Of a stretch of 11,828 nucleotides of DNA, positions 6,806-11,828 are shown in pieces. Where the stretch lies: the NCBI GenBank assembly GCA_003512175.1, contig DOSP01000014.1, positions 2,903 to 14,730 of the forward strand. The letters are read 5' to 3'. The notes below the pieces were generated by a model. The model was not told the DNA's origin. It saw only the letters and a program-made list of their open reading frames with translations, and did no database searches. The position numbers and the translations under genes are program-made. The stretch is from Candidatus Kerfeldbacteria bacterium. GTDB lineage: Bacteria > Patescibacteriota > Patescibacteriia > UBA9570. How positions within the stretch are numbered: position 1 is the first letter of the stretch; the number at the start of each line of letters is the position of its first letter.

Positions 6806-7278
6806 TTATGCTTGGCACTATTCCTGCCACGATGGGTAGGCTGCAAGCTATGACAGTTCGGACAAAGAATTCTTAAGTTAATTAGGCGGTTATCATAACG
6901 ATTTCCATTAATGTGATCAAGTTCCAAAGGTAGATAACCATCAGGAGTCTGTTTAGCCCAACCACATTGCTCACAATGTTGTGGTTTAAGGTTCGCAGCA
7001 AACAATTTCTTTTTTAGCTTAAAGCTTTGGAAAGTACTTTGTCGGATTAGAATTTTTTCTAATGGTATGGACCGTCTGTACAAACCCCTTAAACCTTTAT
7101 TCCACGATCGACCTGTAAAATGTTCGGCTTCTAACCGAAATTCTTGTATATATTTCTTAATTTGAGCATAGTTTCCACCGGCTTCTCGTAAGCCTAATTT
7201 CTTAAGAACCTGCCTGTAACTTGTAGATGTTTTGACTGCATTACGTAGTTCCTCAATCTGCCAACTGCGTTTTCTCAT
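6793..7278 (-). CDS. HNH endonuclease with zinc ribbon
   Basis: A 161-aa HNH nuclease. The N-terminal part (about 1-57) looks like a helical DNA-binding segment (RSWQIEELRNAV ... YRQVLKKLGL) of the kind found before HNH domains in small phage and bacterial nucleases. The C-terminal HNH domain has two Cys pairs, C102/C105 and C139/C142, and the core LELDHINGN with D121 and H122, N130 and H143. The ATG at 7278 is chosen because a promoter lies immediately upstream; an in-frame ATG at 7314 overlaps the -35. The last 13 nt, including TGA at 6795-6793, lie within tRNA-Leu. The gene looks more AT-rich than its neighbours. It may be a free-standing homing endonuclease or a remnant of a mobile element; the target is unknown. 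Confidence 0.88.
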   Translation of the reverse strand: MRKRSWQIEELRNAVKTSTSYRQVLKKLGLREAGGNYAQIKKYIQEFRLEAEHFTGRSWNKGLRGLYRRSIPLEKILIRQSTFQSFKLKKKLFAANLKPQHCEQCGWAKQTPDGYLPLELDHINGNRYDNRLINLRILCPNCHSLQPTHRGRNSAKHKPRW

Positions 7279-7285
7279 GATACAA

Positions 7286-7314
7286 ACAGTACCATACGGT
7301 AGACGTATCGTCAA
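7286..7314 (-). promoter_or_regulatory. HNH gene promoter, near-leaderless
   Basis: On the minus strand TTGACG (7314-7309), a 17-bp spacer ending in TGG, and TACTGT (7291-7286) form a promoter-like element with an extended -10. Seven nt separate it from the ATG at 7278, so the predicted leader is about 1 nt. Confidence 0.6.
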
Positions 7315-7336
7315 TGTATAACATAACGTTTACCAT

Positions 7337-7600
7337 TTAATTCAACTGACCCGAGGTGAATAACCAAGTCACAATGGCGGCGGCGGCAATTAAGGCAGTG
7401 CATAAGCTGATCAGAATAATCCACAGCCAGCGGTTTGATTTTGCTTTGCGTGGTTCCGTCGCAGAAGCTTGCATGAGTGCACCATTGAGATCAGCTGTTT
7501 GCCAGCCAGTTTTTTGCAGCTCTTGAATAATCTCCGCATCACTGAATCCCAGTGAGCGGCAGTGTCGAATATAGTTTGCGCCGTGTTCAATAGATGACAT
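7337..7600 (-). CDS. Small single-pass membrane protein, function unknown
   Basis: An 87-aa protein. Residues 8-42 form a short helical module (ANYIRHCRSLGFSDAEIIQE, then LQKTGW) resembling small modules with a G(F/M)SDxEI...L...GW pattern that I associate with many CPR membrane proteins. A basic linker (RKAKSNR, 51-57) leads to one transmembrane helix at about 58-81 and a short tail, suggesting a cytoplasmic N terminus. No specific function can be assigned. The ATG at 7600 is only 6 nt (CAGAAT) after the last base of tRNA-Gly on the same strand. No promoter or Shine-Dalgarno is visible in that gap, so it probably depends on the tRNA promoter and is freed by tRNA 3' processing. A longer reading from 7648 would run through the tRNA and is rejected. 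Confidence 0.75.
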   Translation of the reverse strand: MSSIEHGANYIRHCRSLGFSDAEIIQELQKTGWQTADLNGALMQASATEPRKAKSNRWLWIILISLCTALIAAAAIVTWLFTSGQLN

Positions 7601-7606
7601 ATTCTG

Positions 7607-7679
7607 AGCGAGAAACGGGGCTCGAACCCGCGACCTTCTCCATGGCAAGGAGACGCTCTACCAACTGAGCTACTCTCGC
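7607..7679 (-). tRNA. tRNA-Gly (anticodon GCC), CCA not encoded
   Basis: A 73-nt cloverleaf: acceptor GCGAGAG/TTCTCGC (one G-U), D arm GCTCAGTTGGTAGAGC, anticodon stem TCTCC/GGAGA with loop TTGCCAT (anticodon GCC), T arm GCGGG/TTCGAGC/CCCGT, discriminator T. The next bases are CAGAATATG, so CCA must be added after transcription, and the downstream gene starts 6 nt later. Confidence 0.97.
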
Positions 7680-7701
7680 GTTGTATCGTTACTAGCTTCG
7701 C

Positions 7702-7707
7702 TATAAT
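7702..7707 (+). promoter_or_regulatory. -10 element of the TauE/SafE gene
   Basis: A perfect TATAAT. The -35 is poor: TTGTAT at 7681-7686 gives a 15-bp spacer. The predicted start near 7714 leaves about 21 nt of leader containing a Shine-Dalgarno, unlike the leaderless genes around it. It overlaps the tRNA-Gly -10 on the other strand. Confidence 0.55.
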
Positions 7708-7731
7708 AGTGAATAATAGGAGGGCTGTCAA
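7703..7731 (-). promoter_or_regulatory. tRNA-Gly promoter
   Basis: On the minus strand a perfect TTGACA (7731-7726), a 17-bp spacer and TATTAT (7708-7703) give the strongest promoter in the window. The predicted start near 7696 leaves a 16-17-nt 5' leader for RNase P. The -10 shares base pairs with the tauE -10, and the tauE ribosome-binding site lies in its spacer. Confidence 0.82.
7718..7724 (+). promoter_or_regulatory. Shine-Dalgarno AGGAGGG before the TauE/SafE gene
   Basis: The only strong Shine-Dalgarno seen in the window. It is 6 nt from an out-of-frame ATG (7731) and 10 nt from the in-frame GTG (7735). It supports initiation at 7735 rather than at the internal ATG at 7762. Confidence 0.7.
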
Positions 7732-7734
7732 TGC

Positions 7735-8547
7735 GTGGAATTCGGTGCTATTCTTTACCGTATGCTCACGATTATCGTCATTGGTTTTGTCATCGGTTTG
7801 TTGATTGGTATGACTAGTATGGGCGGTGGAGCCATGATGACACCAATCCTCATTACGTTTCTGCATTACGATCCAGTCATTGCGGTTGGGTCAGATATTG
7901 TCTACGCAGCCATCACCAAAATTGTTGGTTCCGCTGTCCATATTAAACAGAAAACAGTCGATATGAAGCTAGTCCAGCGGTTGGCCTACGGTTCAGTGCC
8001 TGGAGCAATAGTTGGAGCCTTACTGACTGACTACTTGCGCGACATTACGCCACTAGCGAATGACTACCTGAAGCTAGCGATTGGTTTAGCCATCAGCTGT
8101 TCAGCGCTACTGCTCTTTATCAGTATTATTTTTGATGTCCGCGGTATCAAACAGTGGTTACATGCTTTTTTTAGAGTGGAACGTCATCAGATTGGTTTCA
8201 CAATTGTGACAGGCGCATTTGGTGGTTTTTTGGTTGGACTCACTTCGGTTGGTGCCGGCAGTATCATGCTCGTACTCATGCTGGTTATTTATAATACCAG
8301 TACGCGCAAACTCATCGGGAGCGATATCGTTCACGCTACCATATTGCTGCTGACAGCTGGGATCGTGCACCTGTTTTCTGGCAACGTCGATTGGGGATTA
8401 ACGGGTGGTCTGTTAATTGGATCTGTTCCTGGAGTGTTGTTGGGCAGTCGTTTTGTACAATGGGTACCGCGTCTTTTACTCAAGATCGTATTGGTGATTA
8501 TTCTGTTCTTTTTGGGCAGTCAGCTAATTTATCGATTTTTTTTCTAG
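7735..8547 (+). CDS. TauE/SafE-type membrane permease
   Basis: A 270-aa polytopic membrane protein with about eight hydrophobic segments in two repeats. Each repeat opens with the family's glycine-rich loop: GMTSMGGGAMMTPIL (about 25-39) and GLTSVGAGSIMLVL in the second half, followed by GSDIVYAA and GSDIVHAT respectively. This internal duplication and the length match the sulfite exporter TauE/SafE family, which moves small anions such as sulfite, sulfonates or organic acids; the substrate here is unknown. The GTG at 7735 is chosen on the upstream AGGAGGG; the ATG at 7762 (MLTIIVIGF) is the alternative, with no ribosome-binding site. The 3' end overlaps the convergent membrane-protein gene by 24 bp, including an 8-T run (8536-8543). 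Confidence 0.9.
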   Translation: MEFGAILYRMLTIIVIGFVIGLLIGMTSMGGGAMMTPILITFLHYDPVIAVGSDIVYAAITKIVGSAVHIKQKTVDMKLVQRLAYGSVPGAIVGALLTDYLRDITPLANDYLKLAIGLAISCSALLLFISIIFDVRGIKQWLHAFFRVERHQIGFTIVTGAFGGFLVGLTSVGAGSIMLVLMLVIYNTSTRKLIGSDIVHATILLLTAGIVHLFSGNVDWGLTGGLLIGSVPGVLLGSRFVQWVPRLLLKIVLVIILFFLGSQLIYRFFF

Positions 8548-9075
8548 AACAAAGCGAGCCTCAAAAATAGCCCCGATCAAGAGAGCGGCAATCACCCACC
8601 ATGGCGTCGACTCTTGGGCAAATTGATAAGTGGAATAGCCAAACAACAAGAGTGCTGCGATGTTCGCCACGATTAATAAACCGATAAAAACGGAAAATGT
8701 TGGTTCGTGACCAGATCGTCTCTCTTCCCACCACAACCATATACCTAAAATAATGGTGCTCAGGAATAACTGAAGTGTGATATACGCTAAACTCACAAGC
8801 CAATTTTGTTGGTAGACGATTTGTCCCACACTGAGCGATACGATTGGGAAGATAAACATGAACACCATGCCTAGGTTATATTCAGGCAGACTTGTATAGT
8901 TGAGTGACAACATGAACATCACACCAATCACAGCCAGGGCGATGGAGAAGTAACTCAGTGGTTCGTAGAGCAAGACATCTTTATATACGAAAATGAGGGC
9001 AACGATCACCGGCAAACACGTGTGTAACACAATGTAGGTAACACGAAGCGATAATACCAATCTAGAACGTTTCAT
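8524..9075 (-). CDS. Multi-pass membrane protein, function unknown
   Basis: A 183-aa, very hydrophobic protein with about six predicted transmembrane helices (roughly 12-31, 40-57, 66-86, 93-115, 127-148, 157-172), a basic N terminus (MKRSR) and a basic C-terminal tail. A charged loop (WEERRSGHE, 116-124) lies between helices 4 and 5. I recognise no family motif. The ATG at 9075 follows the last base of tRNA-Cys by just 2 nt (CA); no promoter element lies at the right distance within the tRNA, so expression must come from the tRNA-Cys promoter. The coding sequence ends convergently with the TauE/SafE gene, sharing 24 bp; the shared stretch includes eight A residues on this strand, a place where indel errors could alter the last residues. 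Confidence 0.78.
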   Translation of the reverse strand: MKRSRLVLSLRVTYIVLHTCLPVIVALIFVYKDVLLYEPLSYFSIALAVIGVMFMLSLNYTSLPEYNLGMVFMFIFPIVSLSVGQIVYQQNWLVSLAYITLQLFLSTIILGIWLWWEERRSGHEPTFSVFIGLLIVANIAALLLFGYSTYQFAQESTPWWVIAALLIGAIFEARFVLEKKSIN

Positions 9076-9077
9076 TG

Positions 9078-9149
9078 AGGCCTGGGCCGGATTCGAACCG
9101 GCGCATAAGAGTTTTGCAGACTCCTGCCTTACCACTTGGCTACCAGGCC
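9078..9149 (-). tRNA. tRNA-Cys (anticodon GCA), CCA not encoded
   Basis: A 72-nt cloverleaf: acceptor GGCCTGG/CCAGGCC, D arm GCCAAGTGGTAAGGC, anticodon stem GGAGT/ACTCT with loop CTGCAAA (anticodon GCA), T arm GCCGG/TTCGAAT/CCGGC, discriminator T as is typical for tRNA-Cys. The genomic bases after the discriminator are CA and then the ATG of the membrane-protein gene. Confidence 0.97.
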
Positions 9150-9171
9150 GCAGTTTCGATAACGTACCAAA

Positions 9172-9200
9172 AATATACCTTGCTGTAAACCCACGGTCAT
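9172..9200 (-). promoter_or_regulatory. tRNA-Cys promoter
   Basis: On the minus strand ATGACC (9200-9195), a 17-bp spacer and TATATT (9177-9172) predict a start near 9165, giving a 15-16-nt leader, nearly identical to the tRNA-Gly geometry. Its -35 lies within the spacer of the opposing glycosyltransferase promoter. Confidence 0.6.
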
Positions 9201-9208
9201 ACTAGTAT
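9180..9208 (+). promoter_or_regulatory. Glycosyltransferase promoter, near-leaderless
   Basis: TTGCTG (9180-9185), a 17-bp spacer and TAGTAT (9203-9208) predict a transcription start about 1 nt before the ATG at 9216. Both hexamers are imperfect, so confidence is moderate. Confidence 0.5.
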
Positions 9209-9215
9209 AGGTCTC

Positions 9216-9941
9216 ATGAAGGTGTCATTTATTATTCCTACCTTCAACGAGACTAAAGGTATCCGCGCAACTTTGGAACAATTTTCGGCATTGCGGCGCC
9301 TTGAGCATGAAGTGATTGTATCCGATAATGGGAGCACAGATGATACCATTGTTCTGGCGCGACAAACGGGCGCTATCGTGGTGGTACGACCCAGTGATAC
9401 CAAAACAACTATTGGTGAATGTCGTAATCGGGGGGCACAAGCAGCCAGTGGTGAGTTGCTTTGGTTTATTGATGCTGATGTGCGTATTGTCGACATTGAA
9501 GCCTGCGTCGGGGAAGTAGCAGACTATTTTGCCCAACACACCGCTGTGGTCGCCGCCACTCAACGCATTACCATTTATCCGGAAGAACGGAAATGGATTG
9601 ATAGTGTGGTTTACACTTTCTTTAATGCATCCGTGTATCTGCAGAATCGATTATTCAAAACGGGAGCATCACCAGGAGACTGCATGATGATTCGGCGCCG
9701 AGATTTTGAACGATGTCATGGGTTTCGGCCAGAGTTGCCTACCGCCGAAGATTTTGAATTATATGCGCGTTTAGCCAAGGTCGGAGAGATTGCCTATTTC
9801 TGGCACAGAAAAATCGCCATGTCACCGCGCCGCATTCGGCGAGATGGCTGGCCTAAAGTATTATGGTTGTGGTATCGCAACTGGTGGAACCAGGTAGTGC
9901 GTGGCAAGCTTAGCCAAGCTGATTGGGAAGCGAGGCGTTAA
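9216..9941 (+). CDS. Family 2 glycosyltransferase
   Basis: A 241-aa GT-A-fold glycosyltransferase. The nucleotide-sugar-binding N terminus shows IPTFNE (7-12) and SDNGSTDDT (36-44). The metal-binding DxD is DAD at 86-88 (WFIDADVR), and the likely catalytic acidic pair is ED at 178-179 in TAEDFELYARL. It would transfer a sugar from an NDP- or polyprenyl-linked donor to an envelope lipid or polysaccharide; donor and acceptor cannot be read from sequence. There is no transmembrane helix, but the Trp-rich segment VLWLWYRNWW (215-224) near the C terminus may sit on the membrane. The stop TAA shares 3 bases with the convergent 3D-domain gene's stop within TTAA (9938-9941). Confidence 0.9.
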   Translation: MKVSFIIPTFNETKGIRATLEQFSALRRLEHEVIVSDNGSTDDTIVLARQTGAIVVVRPSDTKTTIGECRNRGAQAASGELLWFIDADVRIVDIEACVGEVADYFAQHTAVVAATQRITIYPEERKWIDSVVYTFFNASVYLQNRLFKTGASPGDCMMIRRRDFERCHGFRPELPTAEDFELYARLAKVGEIAYFWHRKIAMSPRRIRRDGWPKVLWLWYRNWWNQVVRGKLSQADWEARR

Positions 9942-10285
9942 AAGACCAGTACAGTCCCAGTCTGCTTGCCAAATTGACGTGCCGCAGTTGTTGAACTGAA
10001 CCAGATATCAAAACTGGTACAGCCATAGCGGGTGGCCATCCTGTCAGCTACCACAAATTGTTTATCACCAAATTTTACAATCGTGCCAAACGGCAAACAG
10101 TTATTAGCGATAATGCCATCTCGAACCCGTTCACCAGAGGCAGTGACAAATGGCGAGGCGTCAGTTTGTCCAACTGTACTGGAATAGGCATACACTGTAG
10201 CCCCAATGGTTTGGGTTGGAACAGGGTTTTGCACCGGTACGCTGACCATACCAACGGCTAAGACTAGGCTAATAATTGGGTTCAT
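9938..10285 (-). CDS. Secreted 3D-domain protein (RlpA/MltA-like fold)
   Basis: A 115-aa small protein that is almost entirely a 3D domain, named for three conserved aspartates: here D42 (TDASPFVTASGE), D81 (VVADRM) and D93 (SFDIWF). The family adopts a double-psi beta-barrel related to the catalytic part of lytic transglycosylases and is usually exported and linked to peptidoglycan remodelling. The first about 18 residues (ISLVLAVGMVSVPV) are hydrophobic and could be a signal peptide or anchor, though the usual basic N-region is missing. Two cysteines (C63, C89) could form a disulfide outside the cell. It is divergent from ppcA with intertwined promoters, and its end overlaps the glycosyltransferase stop. 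Confidence 0.85.
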   Translation of the reverse strand: MNPIISLVLAVGMVSVPVQNPVPTQTIGATVYAYSSTVGQTDASPFVTASGERVRDGIIANNCLPFGTIVKFGDKQFVVADRMATRYGCTSFDIWFSSTTAARQFGKQTGTVLVF

Positions 10286-10294
10286 AGGGGCGCC

Positions 10295-10323
10295 ACCTTA
10301 GCGGGTTTGGCTCTATTTGTCAA
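10295..10323 (-). promoter_or_regulatory. 3D-domain gene promoter, near-leaderless
   Basis: On the minus strand a perfect TTGACA (10323-10318), a 17-bp spacer and TAAGGT (10300-10295) predict a start about 3 nt before the ATG at 10285. The -35 occupies the same base pairs as the -35 of the ppcA promoter on the other strand. Confidence 0.68.
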
Positions 10324-10345
10324 TACCCTAGGCACACGCTACACT
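10317..10345 (+). promoter_or_regulatory. ppcA promoter, near-leaderless
   Basis: TTGTCA (10317-10322), a 17-bp spacer and TACACT (10340-10345) predict a start about 2 nt before the ATG at 10354. Because TTGTCAA reads TTGACAA on the other strand, one 7-bp site provides -35 elements in both directions. Confidence 0.68.
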
Positions 10346-10353
10346 GCACTGGT

Positions 10354-11828
10354 ATGCGTCGTATCCCAGCCGTCATGGCCACTCAACATCCAGACAATGC
10401 TGCCGCTCCGTACTGGGAGAAAGATGGCGATGGATTTGTTTCAGCCAAAGAAGAGGTGGCCGAAGCCTATTCGGCGTATGTTGATCTTGGGGTGGATGAA
10501 TTTATGTGGGATTGGGAAGGTAAATATGTCGACGAAGCGGTTGTGGAACGTTTTTTTACTGAATACCATGACTACTTTTCCAAACACCAACTCGGCAAAG
10601 AAAAATTTTTGACTTTTCGTATTCCCAATATCTGGCAAGAAAAGGGCTATTCATTAGCGCGGTCATTTATGGCCACACTTACGGCTGCCGATATGGCGAA
10701 AGATTTAGGGCTACATGATCGGCCCTTGTTTGAAGTGATTCTACCAATGACGACATCAGCGCAACAACTGATGTATATTCAAAAAACATTTTCTAAATTG
10801 GCTAAAGTGAAACATACATTGTTCCACGATAGCACTGCCACGTTTAATTACATTGAAGTTATCCCACTGGTGGAAGAGGTCAAGCAAATGTTTGATGTGC
10901 GTGCCCTAGTGGATAAATATGCTCATCTCCACAAGGCGTATTACAAACACAAACCACAGTATCTCCGCCCCTTTTTAGCGCGCAGCGATCCAGCCTTAGT
11001 GGCTGGGCTGATTCCGGCAGTCATTGGGAATAAAGTAGCCTTATCCGAGTTATATCAGTGGAGTGAGCGTACCGGCATCCCGGTATACCCAATTGTGGGT
11101 ACGGGCTCACTGCCATTTCGTGGTTCCTGTGCACCAGATAATATCGATAAATACCTGGAAGAATATCGAGGGGTGCGTACCATTACCATGCAGTCCGCTT
11201 TTCGCTATGATTACCCACTAACGCAAGTCAAGGCGGCCATTCAGCGTTTACAAAAAGACTTACCACGTACGACACCACAGTTTTTTGGTAAACGGGAGCT
11301 TGGTATCGTACAGAATATCGTAAGAAAAGCCGAGGCTCATTACCGTGAAGCAGTGATGAGTGTGGCGGCTGACATGTTTCGCATCGTACCTGCTATACCG
11401 GCCAGGCGAGAACGACGGCTCCATATTGGTTTGCTTGGGTATAGTCGTAGTATTGGTAAAAAACAATTTCCTCGCGCAATTACATTTACAGCTGCCATGT
11501 ATTCATTGGGCATCCCACCAGAACTTATTGGCACCGGCCGCACCTTACGTGCCCTGACAAAATCAGAAGGTGAGTTGGTACATCAAATGTATCGCTGCAT
11601 CGAACACGATTTGAAATTAGCCGGGCGCTATTTGAACAAAGAAAATCTGGCGGCTTTGGCCAAGCAACACAAGGGTTGGCAGGCCATTCAAACCGATATT
11701 GATTACCTTGAGCAGTATTTTGGCATGCAGCTGGGACCAAAAACACAGATTGAACGGTCACATCGCACTGCCACATCAGCCATCTACGCCGCCATACAAC
11801 GGCATCAGCCACTAGCCGCCACCGTGTT
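10354..11828 (+). CDS. ppcA: Archaeal-type phosphoenolpyruvate carboxylase (3' end off window)
   Basis: Partial gene, 491 complete codons, open at the right edge. It is the short archaeal-type PEP carboxylase (about 500-540 aa), not the 850-950-aa bacterial type; it carboxylates PEP with bicarbonate to oxaloacetate. Family blocks in order: ATQHPDN (9-15), FEVILPMTTSA (126-136), RPFLARSDPAL (205-215), GTGSLPFRGS (249-258), QSAFRYDY (280-287), RRLHIGLLGYSR (354-365) and FPRAITFTAAMYSLGIPPE (372-390). By family length only the last few dozen residues are missing. The type is usual in archaea and found in scattered bacteria such as Clostridium perfringens and some lactic-acid bacteria, which suggests lateral transfer at some point. 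With LDH it forms a PEP/pyruvate branch point. The start follows from the leaderless promoter and the conserved N terminus. Confidence 0.94.
   Translation, partial: MRRIPAVMATQHPDNAAAPYWEKDGDGFVSAKEEVAEAYSAYVDLGVDEFMWDWEGKYVDEAVVERFFTEYHDYFSKHQLGKEKFLTFRIPNIWQEKGYSLARSFMATLTAADMAKDLGLHDRPLFEVILPMTTSAQQLMYIQKTFSKLAKVKHTLFHDSTATFNYIEVIPLVEEVKQMFDVRALVDKYAHLHKAYYKHKPQYLRPFLARSDPALVAGLIPAVIGNKVALSELYQWSERTGIPVYPIVGTGSLPFRGSCAPDNIDKYLEEYRGVRTITMQSAFRYDYPLTQVKAAIQRLQKDLPRTTPQFFGKRELGIVQNIVRKAEAHYREAVMSVAADMFRIVPAIPARRERRLHIGLLGYSRSIGKKQFPRAITFTAAMYSLGIPPELIGTGRTLRALTKSEGELVHQMYRCIEHDLKLAGRYLNKENLAALAKQHKGWQAIQTDIDYLEQYFGMQLGPKTQIERSHRTATSAIYAAIQRHQPLAATV

Noticed and set aside
7411..7866. Long minus-strand reading frame across tRNA-Gly and the permease start
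   Set aside because: It runs through the tRNA and promoter region, has low-complexity polar composition, and overlaps two better-supported genes.
10307..10612. Plus-strand 101-aa reading frame over the start of ppcA
   Set aside because: It is out of frame with the clearly conserved PEP carboxylase reading frame and shows no family motif.
1..11828. CRISPR arrays, insertion sequences, rRNA, toxin-antitoxin or phage modules
   Set aside because: No direct repeat-spacer series, transposase motifs, rRNA-like blocks or paired small toxin/antitoxin genes were seen; the HNH gene alone does not make a defence system.

Overview
The window looks like a piece of a small, densely packed bacterial chromosome, most probably from the Patescibacteria/CPR radiation; this placement is an inference. 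The support is near-zero intergenic space, stop codons that overlap between neighbours, tRNA genes touching coding sequences, few Shine-Dalgarno sequences, and a fermentative housekeeping gene set. TGA is read as stop (nfo, the HNH gene), so the UGA-as-glycine lineages of CPR (Gracilibacteria/Absconditabacteria) are unlikely.

Layout, left to right. (1) 1-3400, + strand: hppA (K+-independent proton-pumping pyrophosphatase) and tig (trigger factor). tig is bracketed by two 28-bp perfect palindromes with identical 10-bp arms; the second doubles as a bidirectional terminator against the convergent ldh. (2) 3427-6720: ldh (-) and the tightly coupled nfo, MBL-hydrolase, inositol-monophosphatase-family operon (+) diverge from a 35-bp gap holding both promoters. 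(3) 6721-7679, - strand: tRNA-Gly(GCC), a small membrane protein, an HNH endonuclease and tRNA-Leu(UAA). The HNH stop codon lies inside the tRNA-Leu gene. (4) 7735-9149: a TauE/SafE-type permease (+) converges with tRNA-Cys(GCA) and a multi-pass membrane protein (-). (5) 9216-11828: a family-2 glycosyltransferase (+), a secreted 3D-domain protein (-), and an archaeal-type phosphoenolpyruvate carboxylase (+) that runs off the right edge.

Metabolically, LDH regenerates NAD+ from pyruvate, PEPC diverts PEP to oxaloacetate, and HppA recovers energy from pyrophosphate as a proton gradient. This fits a fermentative cell with little or no respiration. The permease, glycosyltransferase, 3D protein and membrane proteins belong to the envelope. 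Endonuclease IV is base-excision repair.

The most striking signal is gene-expression architecture. For six genes (ldh, nfo, HNH, glycosyltransferase, 3D protein, ppcA) a promoter-like element places the predicted transcription start 0-3 nt from the start codon, implying leaderless mRNAs. Two membrane-protein genes begin only 2 and 6 nt after the last base of a tRNA gene, so tRNA 3' processing would itself generate a leaderless mRNA. Divergent promoters interpenetrate and in places use the same base pairs on opposite strands. No CRISPR array, insertion sequence, rRNA or classical defence system was seen, and no gene-free stretch exceeds 100 bases.
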